Of a stretch of DNA of 64,000 bases, positions 25,301-37,300 are shown one piece after another. Both the position numbers and the translations under genes were made by a program. The number at the start of each line of letters is the position of its first letter. The first letter of the stretch is position 1. Location: positions 248,001 through 312,000 of the forward strand of contig JADLSH010000204.1 in the NCBI GenBank assembly GCA_016169945.1. The letters are read 5' to 3'. The notes below the pieces were generated by a model that was not told the origin of the DNA, ran no database searches, and was given only the letters and a program-made list of their open reading frames with translations. Source of the stretch: Trachythela sp. YZ-2020. Lineage: Eukaryota > Cnidaria > Anthozoa > Malacalcyonacea > Clavulariidae.

Positions 25301-28300
25301 ATAAGCAATAAATTCCAGAAATTTAATATATCACAAATTTGCACGTTAATCGGAGCACCCCCCAAAAGTTTACACTCTGCCTCTATGTATGAATACATGA
25401 CTCGTCTCAATTTGCCACCACAACAATATTGCAACGTTTGCATTGAAACTTTGCACTAAAAATGAATCAGGTAAAATATATGAGATAGAATTTTGACATT
25501 TTCAGGTAAAATTTGGAGGATGAAGTCGTTATATTTCAGTGAAGTGATAACTAAGTGAGTGTTAAACTACTTCAAGGACCCTGATCTTATTAAAAACCTC
25601 TACATATCTAAAATACAGTAAATTTCGACGCAATTTGTTACATTTTGCTTTAGAAAACGCCAGAAATGCAGTGCTGGAGTTTGAAAAATCTCTAACCGCA
25701 CCCCCAAGAAAAAAGGTCTATTATTATCGTTATACTTCAGTAAAATTTTAACATTGAAGCTCAAGTTTTAAGTAAAATTATTTTCCAACCCCCCCCCTCC
25801 CCTCCCCCCGCAACTCCAGCTGCTTCGCTACGTCCCTGTCTGAGAGTAAAAACAGAAAATATTCTTTCGGGAATGTTGGTGTACAAAAATCTATTTAATA
25901 TTCTATATTTAGACATATAATATATCATTCGCTGTTGGTATATATAGTTCTTGTGATGTAGTTTTGGTTCTTGTATGTCTTGTTGTGTTGTGCATATAAG
26001 TTGAGTAGTATGTCGTGTATTTTGTGGTGTTATTGACCTGGTATTAAACTGGATGGACTTAATATGGGATCTCAGTCCTGTTGTCCAATCCTTCAATCAT
26101 ATATTTTTTATATTTTATCAGTGTAATATATGATTGTTAAGCTATTTTAGTAAAGGTTCAAATTATCGCATAGGGGCCGCCAGGGAGAGCAGGAGATAAA
26201 GGATCTGTAGGAGTAATTAAGGGGTCAAAGGTAAGTAATTAAGAATTGAGACTGTGAATAGTTCTTTTTTGGTTTATAGTACGGTAACCGTGATTGGTGA
26301 AAATTACTGAATATTGAAAAATATGCCTTATAGAAAGCCGTTTGTGCAGTTTGTTTAATATAATTCCACACCACATAACTTAGGAACAACCCTTTCAATA
26401 TACATCAAATTAATCATACAAACATTACCACACGACACCCTAATTACACATACTACATGAAGTATAATACAGTAATCACTTCTTACAAACCGCTACCCAT
26501 TGTTTACTCTAATTATCCATATTACAACATTACAACCAATCTGCTGCGCATGACCAAACGCACGCAATTTATACAACTGCACAAAACATTCTCGGCCCTT
26601 CTACTACAGCTAATCAGAGGACAAACAACTACACTTCTACAGCAAATCAACAATTACATCTACACATCTCGCGCACTCAAGATGGCCAAACGTTGGGTTT
26701 AAGTGAAAACGACCAAAATGATTTCAGTAAGATTTGTCAATGAAGACCGGTCAAGATAAACCGGTAATCTATAAAACTTACACCTATTGTATTGTATTGT
26801 ATTGTATTGTATTGTAAACTTTATTTTAAGAAGGTAACATTTGACAGTATATGAATTACTGATAACTCCATGGCCCTCTATATATCTATACATATGAAAT
26901 TTATATACACGAATGGCATTAGTTAACTAAATTAAAAATATTACAACGTATATATTACAATTGTATACAGTAAAAACTAATATTAGTTGAAGTAAACTAG
27001 CGTTCTATATTACTGGCGGCTTTTTGTTCATTTAATAACTGGCTGTATAAGTTTTTCTTAAAATTTGACACTGTCCGTGTTTTTCTCATATTGAGATTAA
27101 TTTTGTTCCAGTCGATGACAGTTCTCACAGCGAAAGTCCTTCCCCCTTCAGTTTTTCGCTTGAATTTAGGACATAGCATATTAAAATTTGAGTATCTGGT
27201 ATTTCTATCATGGATGTCCGAGTTTCTTACTAAAAATGAATCCAAATAATCTGGAGTATAATAAAAAGTATTCACACGTTTAAAAGCTACAATGGTTCTC
27301 TTAATCATAGATTGTTTTGTAAATGGTAGCCAGTTTAAGGTATTAAAAAGATAAATAGATGGTGTTGTTCTCTCAGAATCGAGAATAATTCTTGCCGCTC
27401 TTTTCTGGAGTCTAAGTACTTTTTGAAAACATTCAGCGCTACAGCAATCCCAAACAACACTTCCGTACATTAGTGTAGGCTTGATAACAGCATTATAATA
27501 TAGTTCTCTTTGTCGTTTTTTGAGATATGGGCTGATGTGCTTGAATAGACCAAGTCGCTTCGACAGCTGCTTGCATAAGTGATCGATGTGGGCTTCATAA
27601 GTTAAACTTTTGTCAAGAGTTACACCCAGCAGCTTTTGGCAGGAAACTTGGTCTATTTGAGTGTTACCCAGTTTGACAGCTAAAGCTAAATTTTCGTTAT
27701 CACTTCCTAATATTTTCTTCTCGAGACGCTTGCCAGTTACCAATAATGACTTCGTTTTGTCGGTGTTTATAATCATCCTATTTCGAGTCGACCATTCACT
27801 AATTTTTTCAAGATCATTATTGATATCTTGAACCACAGTTGGAATATCAGTCCAATGCGCACTCGCTGACAGTGTTGTGTCATCTGCAAAAATGTCAGTT
27901 GATGTACGAGTTAAGTGTAATGGTAGATCATTCACAAACAAAAGAAACAGTACAGGCCCCAGAACCGATCCCTGGGGTACACCTTGCTTGATGGGTAAAC
28001 AATCGGACCGTTGTCTCTCAATGGTAACAAACTGAGATCTGTTAGTCACATACGACGTAAACCAAGACAGTGCCGAATCACTAACTCTGTAAAGCTTTAG
28101 CTTGGTCAATAAAAGTTGATGGTCCACAACATCGAAAGCTTTTCTGAAATCAACGAAAATCATTGCGGTAACCTCGTCATTATCCATGTTGAAGAGGATT
28201 TGGTCAGTTAATTTGATCAACGCTGATTCAGTAGAGTAACCTTTACGGAAGGCGGACTGTAGTTTATAAAGCAATCCATTTTTTACAAGATAACTCATAA

Positions 28301-31300
28301 GGGATTTAGCAACGTGTTTTTCTAGTATCTTGGATAGGATAGACAATACTGATATTGGCCTGTAATTATTTCTAAGGTCACGGGAGCCAGTCTTAAACAA
28401 AGGTGTTACTCTTGCTATTTTCCATTTACTGGGGAAAGTTCCATCAGCTATGGATAAATTTAGAAGCTTAGTCAATGGATGACAAAAAACCGGAGCGACT
28501 AATTTAAGTATTTTCACACTAATGGAATCGGGCCCTGTAGCTTTCGAACTTGGTAAATTATTAATCAGATCAGTTACTTCCTCAAGTGTTATGGGAGGTA
28601 TATTGAACTGAGTGATAAAATTATCAATCCTTGAGGAGATAAATTCGTCAAGTTTCTTTCCATCAAACAAATCAGTTGAGAAAGAGTCATCGCCTATTTG
28701 TTTAATAATATTCACGAAGTAATCATTCAGCATTTCAGCCATTTTCAACGGGTCCGTTTCCATGGTATTGTTTTCACATTTCAACTCCGCAATCTTATTT
28801 GACTTTTGTGTTTTTGTCAAGGATTTCAACGCTTTCCAAATTCCTTTCGGGTTTCCTTTATTATTTTCAATTGTTTCCTGAAAATAAACACGCTTCGACT
28901 TTTTTATCAACTTTGTGACAAAACATCTCGTACGTTTATAATTTTCCCAATCAGCTGGTGTATTCGATTTCCGTGCCCTATTTAGTTCGTGGTCAAGTCA
29001 CGGGACTCACGACAAGAAGCATTACTAGGGCACTAGGCCAACAACAAGGTAATTAGTTTTATTGTTTATGTCTTTGTCAGTTGGTTATACCCTACTTCCA
29101 ATTTAATGTCAGTGTAGGTGTTAGTTGTTTAGATTTTCCGATTACCTTGAAGAGGCCAGAATTACTGTTCATTTCAAAGATTTCCTTATATTAAAGTCAC
29201 AGACGAAGTTTTATAATAATTATGGCAATGCGTATCAGTTGAAAAGCAGTTAGGTTGAATAAACATTTCAAATGGTTTTAGCAAACATCTAAGATCCAAT
29301 CTTCGAAAAAATATGACGGTTATATAATGCATAATATATCTGCAGTTAAAAGTATTAATTCAAAAATGTTTCCGTGTAACCATGACAACCACAGATGGCG
29401 CCTAATTTCGCCAAGGCGATATATCGCGCCCAACGCTCTGCTAAGTACCAATACTTCATGTAAATTTGCGCACAATTAATCATCTTATTAAAAGGCGAGG
29501 TACGATACGATACTTGGATTTTTCTATTTATATTTCTTCAAGGAAATAAATAATGTTGAAAATATTTTGGAACTATACAGGTAGTACAATGAATGTACTA
29601 CATGAAGAACAATCTTTATAAATCATATCTTAGAACTAAAAATCATTATTACCTATCAAAATTTAAGTATTATCGGAATAAATTGGAACATCTTCTGACC
29701 ATAAGCAAAAATATGTATTATAATAATTTATTTTCCATTAATAAATCTAATATTAAAAATACGTGGAAGGGTATTAAACAGCTAATAACTTTCAATACGA
29801 AAACTAATTTCATTCTATCAATAATAAAAATGTAATTTCATTACCTTCAATCTTTAGTAAAATTTTACAAAAGTTAAAGTACAATAGGTTATCTAACTTT
29901 CTTGAGAAACACAAAGTACTTTATGAGGGACAATTTGGCTTTCGCTCAAATCGCTCCACAACTCGTGCAATTGTGTTAATAACTTTTCTGTTGTGGTATA
30001 TTCAAAAGCCTTCGACACTGTTGATCATAAGATCTTATTAAAAAAGCTTGAAAACTATAGAATCAGGGGTATAGTAAATACTATACATTACACTACAAAC
30101 TATACGTTACACTACAATATATAAACACTACAATACTATACGTTACAAATAGAAAGCAGATTGTTTAAATTGGAAATATTTCATCTAACGAACAGGTTAT
30201 ACAATGTGGTGTCCCTCAAAGGTCAGTGTTAGGACCTCTTCTATTCTTAATTGATATAAATGATTTTGTAACTCTGCAAAAAATTTGGATTTTCATCTTT
30301 TTGCTGACGATTCAAATCTCTTTTGGAAAACGCACGTATCCTAACTTTCTAAGAAAATTGCCAGAGGAATTGGTCTATTAATTAAGCTTTGTCAATTTGT
30401 TAATATTGAGACACTAATCCAAGTGTATAATTATTCAATTATTTTTCCATTTCTTACTTATGGTGTTCTTATTTGGGGCACCACTTACAAAACAAACGTT
30501 GAACCCTTGACAATTCAGCAGAAAAAAACATCTGCGCATCATAACCTTTTCAAATTTCTCTGCGCATACAATCACCTCTTTTGAAATCAAGTATAATTTA
30601 CTAAAATTTCCAGACATTGTAAAATTCTACACTGCCATAATTATGCATCAATACAATCATGGCAGACTCCCTTGTAATTTTGACAACTTTTTCTCTTCTG
30701 TTAGTAGCAAGCATGGTTATAACACACGTTTACCATCTAAATCTTCTTTTCCTCTTCCCATTGCTAGAACTAATTATGGAATATTTAATATAAGATACTC
30801 TGGTCCAAAAACTTGGAACTCAACTGAAGAGTCACTAAAACCACCTAATATTTATTCTTTTAAACGAAAACTTAAACTCAGTTTTACTAGTTTCTATTGC
30901 TATAATTGAGTATTATATTATTTCTTCTTTGCTATATTCAAATGTCCTGTTCAAATTGTCCTAAACTTCTCTCATCTGAAATATCTAATTTACGACCACC
31001 TGACTCGATGAGCCCAAAGGTTATTTCAGGTGGCCTGTACTTTTCAAATTGTAAAATTGTGTGCGTGTGTTTTTTTCTCTATTATTATTTGTAATGTTTT
31101 AAGTACATAATATAAGTGTGGTTGTCGCTGTCGCTGTCGCTGCCGGTTCCGGTGGTGGTGTTGGTGTTGGTGGTGTTGGTGGTGTCGGTGGTGTTGGTGT
31201 TGGTGGTGTTGGTGGTGTTGGTGTTGGTGGTGTTGGTGGTGTTGGTGGTGGTGTTGGTGGTGTTGGTGATGTTGGTGGTGGTGTGGTGGTGGTGATGGTG

Positions 31301-34300
31301 GTGTTGGTGTTGGTGGTGTTGGTGGTGTTGGTGGTGTTGGTGGTGGTGGTGGTGTTGGTGGTGGTGGTGGTTGTGGTGGTGGTGGTGTTGGTGGTGGTGG
31401 TGGTGGTGGTGGTGTTGGTGGTGGTGTTGGTGGTGGTGGTGTTGGTGGTGTTGGTGGTGTTGGTGGTGTTGGTGGTGGTGGTATTGGTGGTAGTGGTGTA
31501 GGTGGTGTTGGTCGTGGTATTGGTGGTGTTGGTGGTGGCGGTGCTGGTGGTGGTGTTGGTGGTGTTGTTGGTGGTGGTGGTGGAGGTGGTGGCGGTGATG
31601 TTGGTGGTGGTGTGTGTTGGTGGTTTTGTTTGTTGTTTGTTGTTTGTTGTTTGTTGTTTGTTGTTTGTTGTTTGTTGTTTGTTGTTTGTTGTTTGTTGTT
31701 TGTTGTTTGTTGTTTGTTGTTTGTTGTTTGTTGTTTGTTGTTTGTTGTTTGTTGTTTGTTGTTTGTTGTTTGTTGTTTGTTGTTTGTTGTTTGTTGTTTG
31801 TTGTTTGTTGTTTGTTGTTTGTTGTTTGTTGTTTGTTGTTTGTTGTTTGTTGTTTGTTGTTTGTTGTTTGTTGTTTGTTGTTTGTTGTTTGTTGTTTGTT
31901 GTTTGTTGTTTGTTGTTTGTTGTTTGTTGTTTGTTGTTTGTTGTTTGTTGTTTGTTGTTTGTTGTTTGTTGTTTGTTGTTTGTTGTTTGTTGTTTGTTGT
32001 TTGTTGTTTGTTGTTTGTTGTTTGTTGTTTGTTGTTTGTTGTTTGTTGTTTGTTGTTTGTTGTTTGTTGTTTGTTGTTTGTTGTTTGTTGTTTGTTGTTT
32101 GTTGTTTGTTGTTTGTTGTTTGTTGTTTGTTGTTTGTTGTTTGTTGTTTGTTGTTTGTTGTTTGTTGTTTGTTGTTTGTTGTTTGTTGTTTGTTTTTTGT
32201 TGTTTGTTGTTTGTTGTTTGTTGTTTGTTGTTTGTTGTTTGTTGTTTGTTGTTTGTTGTTTGTTGTTTGTTGTTTGTTGTTTGTTGTTTGTTGTTTGTTG
32301 TTTGTTGTTTGTTGTTTGTTGTTTGTTGTTTGTTGTTTGTTGTTTGTTGTTTGTTGTTTGTTGTTTGTTGTTTGTTGTTTGTTGTTTGTTGTTTGTTGTT
32401 TGTTGTTTGTTGTTTGTTGTTTGTTGTTTGTTGTTTGTTGTTTGTTGTTTGTTGTTTGTTGTTTGTTGTTTGTTGTTTGTTGTTTGTTGTTTGTTGTTTG
32501 TTGTTTGTTGTTTGTTGTTTGTTGTTTGTTGTTTGTTGTTTGTTGTTTGTTGTTTGTTGTTTGTTGTTTGTTGTTTGTTGTTTGTTGTTTGTTGTTTGTT
32601 GTTTGTTGTTTGTTGTTTGTTGGTTGTTGGTTTGTTGGTTGTTGGTTGTTGGTTTGTTGGTTTGTTGGTTTGTTGGTTTGTTGGTTTGTTGTTTGTTGGT
32701 TTGTTGTTTGTTGGTTTGTTGTTTGTGGGTTGTTGGTTTGTTGGTTGTTGGTTTGTTGGTTTGTTGGTTTGTTGGTTTGTTGGTTTGTTGGTTTGTTGGT
32801 TTGTTGGTTTGTTGGTTTGTTGGTTTGTTGGTTTGTTGGTTTGTTGGTTTGTTGGTTTGTTGGTTTGTTGGTTTGTTGGTTTGTTGGTTTGTTGGTTTGT
32901 TGGTTTGTTGGTTTGTTGGTTTGTTGGTTTGTTGGTTTGTTTGCTTGTTGGTTTGTTGGTTTGTTTGCTTTGTTGGTTTGTTGGTTTGTTGGTTTGTTGG
33001 TTTGTTGGTTTGTTGGTTTGTTGGTTTGTTGGTTTGTTGGTTTGTTGGTTTGTTGGTTTGTTTGCTTGTTGGTTTGTTTGCTTTGTTGTTTTTTGATTTG
33101 TTGTTTTTTCATTTGTTGTTTTGTTGTTTTTTTGTTTTGTTGTTTTTTTGTTTTGTTGTTTGTTGTTTTTTTGTTTTGTTGTTTTGTTGTTTTTTTTGTT
33201 TTATTGTTTTTTGATTTGTTGTTTTGTTGTTTTGTGATTTGTTGTTTTGTTGTTTGTCGTTTGTTTTTTGTTTATTTTTTTGAAAATCATTGAAAAACAA
33301 ATTATTTGTCTTAGCCAATCATGTGGTTGCTAGTTACCAGTTTTCGTTCGACCTGAACTCGCGCATGCGCATAACGTAGGAAACCGTCCATGACGTAGGG
33401 TCCATGACATCGCGGCGGATGGCTTTGGATTCCGCTATTTTGTGACACAAAAAGTGCTAGGGGAGGGTGGAGGGGAAAATGACTTTTCGCGAAAAATGTC
33501 TGTAGCCCATGCCATCGTTCAAAACTCGACACAATTTCATGGCCCATCACAAATGATTGAAAATGTTTCGTAACCCAGCTTTTACATTACAGTATTACAG
33601 TATCTATAGTTATGTTCAACTGATCATCAGTGGCGTAGCCAAGGTGTGGGGGGGGGGGATTTTGAAAACGAACACCAATGACGATTTAAACTTTTCACAA
33701 GGAGAGTTCTGGATATCATCAGGGGAGACGGGAGGGCAGAGCCCCCTTGCCTTCCGCTGACTACACCACTGCTGATCAGGATAAAATTCCTAAGTGCGTC
33801 CTTTCTCTTAAATGGGTTGTTATATGAAATGGTTAATTTATATCAACAGTGGACTGGTTGGTTATTGTGCCCGAGCCGGCGTTAATTTTAACTCTTTATT
33901 GTTGTCCGTGGGACGCACGGTATTTACGATCAGTTGTTTCAAATGTAAATATCTCCAGACGTGTTCATTCAAGCGTCATTCGATAGCTTATGACTTCCTC
34001 TTTAAAATGATATTAAGTTTGTCCCGGTTCATATTACATATCAAAATTAATTTGCATACATGTTCATAAATTATCTAAAACTTTTACAATTATTGTTGAA
34101 ATAAATCGGAATTGCCAGAGCAAGATTTATTATTTTCGAGCAAATGTTAATTCCCAAATTGTAGCTCATTTAAAAAGGAATATTATTGGAAAGTTTCATT
34201 GCATTTGAGGAAGTAGAAGTATTTATTTTTATTTTTTGAAGGACGCATACAAACGACGACGCATACGCACACGCGAAATAAATTACGAAATTCGATATTA

Positions 34301-37300
34301 CGTCATTGTTGATTGTTATAAACCAATGAAAATCGGCCATCTAGACCGATGACATCACGAGGAATCGATTGCCGGTACTTTCAATACGCTAGAGTGTAAA
34401 GTCGCGGAGATTTAGCTTCCGAAGTTGCCCGAGCGTGCGCCGACAAAACCGGAATTCGCAATAAAGATGGCATTTTCACGAGAATTGTCATAAAATGGCG
34501 GCTATCTTTAAAATAGGGAACCGGGAACGAGGGAACCGGGGAACGAGGGAACCGGGGAACGAGGGAACAGGGGAACCAGGAATCGGAGACATGCATGTTA
34601 GCGGGAATTTTTCTATACTGCGCGTGAATTTTGAAAACAATGAATTTTGACAACAAAGTTTGCCTTTATACGTCGTTTTCGTCCTCTTTATGGGAGTATT
34701 TGCACTCTTTGTAATAATATTAAATATAATCAAACCTTTTTGATACTTAAATCTATGGGAGAATAGGGGAACAGCACACCCCAACTTTATCACAGCGAAA
34801 CTGAAAGTGAAACTAAAGCGTATTTTACCATTAAATTCAGGACAAACATAATTAATATTGTCGGGAGTTCTTTTGTACTGCCACTCAAACCGGCGAAATT
34901 ATAGCTGTATAAACAACCTAATTTGAGTAAAATGGCTTTCTATTTTGATGCACATCATTCCAGTTTATCCGATATCATATAGGGACACCGAGATCACATA
35001 AACCGTATCTTATTACATAATTACATTTGTCATAAGGACGACCCCATGCTGGGTGACCAATCCCTTCATAATTTCAAACGTTCTTTCAACCTGCTGATTC
35101 TTGAAAAGAGCTTATTCTATGGATGGAGCAATTAAACAGCATTGTGTTAGTGAGCGGTGACCAATTCCTTAGAACTGAAAATTTTAGATAAGCAAACCGT
35201 TTTTAAAAATCGTCTCTTACAGACGAACAAATAGTCGTACAATAAAGGAATACTAAATGGTTTTCCGTGCAGGATAGCGTGATCCATGCACGCGGGATGT
35301 TGCGAGACTCCGTAAAAATGCGAGCCGAAGGCGAGTATTTTTTAGCTTTTCGAAAGTCGAGCAACATCCCAAGTACATGGATCACGCTATCCTGCACGGA
35401 AAACCATTTAGTAATTGTTTTATTTAATTTAACATTTATTGAGCATTCTACTAAGAAACATATATGTAAACAACATGGGAACACAGATTCTACATAGACC
35501 AAAGCTGACAGAAGACAAACAAGGCAATGTTTCAGAAAGCAAACCGTCTTCTGGATTCACCAGAAAACATAATTCCGAAGCCAGCCGCTACAGATGGGTC
35601 ATATATAGTTCCTGGGCATTCAAACACAATCCATATAGTTACACCTGGAAAGGGCGGCTCTTTGAAGTGCGATCGTTCTTGTGTAAATGTTTCGACCAGA
35701 ATCTGCGAACATATCGTGGCAGTGGTCCAAACGCGTGGTAGTTTAAGTGAGTTTTTCGCCTGGTACACAAAGTCAAAACGTGGTCCAAGATTGTAATTGG
35801 ATATGGCATTGGGAAGTGCACCAAAGAGCGCAGGGAGGAAACCAAGTAATCGAAAGAGAAGTAACCGTCAGAAATCCCCAGTTACCGAGGTAAGAGATCT
35901 TCTTGATGAGGAAGAAAATGGATTTTCCAATACTCAAGCAGAACGGATTTCTCAAAATACCGCACCAACGACAACCACTTCGAATGTCACAAGTATTCCC
36001 GCGCCTCATCCTTTGCGACAAATAGCGCCACGTCATTCCCAGACAGTAGTTCAGCAAATCTCAAACGCCGTTCGTAACATCAACCCCACTGCCAACACAC
36101 AAGCAACGCCAATCACCTTGAATGTCACAAGTATTCCCACGCCTCATCCTTTGCGACACATAGCGCCACGTGAAAATCATTCCCAGGCAGTAGTTCAGCA
36201 AATCTCAAACGCCGTTCGTAACAGCATCCCCGCTGCCAACACACAAGCAGAAGCCGTCTTTAGGCTGAAATGGGTGCCTGGAACGCGTATTTCGCGGTGT
36301 TATGGCTGTAATAAAGAGATCAAAAATCCCCCTGTTTCACAACCCGATGACCTGGTTGTCGTGTATCGCGATATACGGCAATACAGGGATCGAAACACGG
36401 GAACTCTGCAGTACACGAGCGAGCCGCAGAACGTTCATTTCCATCTCAGAGCGTCTTGCATTCGGGCAAAATATCCAAGTTTCAAAGGGGAGGAACTTAG
36501 TGTTGCACCGGATTTACACCCTCATTTGAAAGTGCAACACATCCGAAGGCTCGTGGAAGAGTTCAATTGGGTCTTGCAGGTGTGAACTGTAGGATCATGG
36601 TAGGATTGAGTTGAGTTGTGACTTGTGGGTATTAATGTATTTAAAAGCGAACTTTCTCTAAGCCTCATTTTAATTAAATAATTTCTTTATTAATAACGAC
36701 CAGAAGGTCTATTGTAAGAACATTTATCTTTCAGACATGTTCGTTTTCTCGGACACGTCATTAGTATGCTGAATGCACGCAAGCAACTACCTATTTCGTG
36801 CTTTAACGGTTCTTTAACGCATATAAATGTAACCTGATGATGGAGTAAACTCCGAAACGTTATTACAATTTAACAAAATCTTTAAAAAAGCCTTCTGGGG
36901 CCGGTTGTATAAAACTCTTAACTAGTATTTAACTACCTTTTCTGTGGTTAAATAGTAATTAAGTCTAAAATAAGCAATTCTGATTGGTTAACTTTTTATA
37001 CTAACTATAGTTAACTTTAACTACCTTTTTATACAACCGACCCCTGGTCGTTATTAATAAAGAAATTATTGTGGGTATTAGTTGTGTTAATTAATTGGTT
37101 ATCACAAGAGCTATTTTTACACTAAAAGACGGACAAATGGTATTCCTTTATTGTACGACTATTTGTTCGTCTGTGAGAGACGATTTTTAAAAACGGTTTG
37201 CTTATCTAAAACTTTACAGTTCTAAGGAATTGGTCACCGCTCACTAACACAATGCTGTTTAATTGCTCCATCCATAGAATAAGCTCTTTTCAAGAATCAG

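Noticed and set aside
31085..33318. ORFs of 500-675 residues on both strands over the G/T tract
   Set aside because: 7-bp and 8-bp unit arrays without stop triplets stay open in every frame; the heptapeptide and Asn/Gln/Thr repeats are artefacts.
35803..36585. Independent host gene of about 260 residues
   Set aside because: It is in frame with the SWIM segment across a single stop and lies between the MULE termini, so it is treated as part of the element.
36834..36858. Hammerhead ribozyme core (CTGATGA, GGAG-TAAA-CTCC stem, GAAAC)
   Set aside because: One unpaired base sits before the stem and I could not find a matching third stem with a U-H cleavage site nearby. A covariance-model scan would decide.
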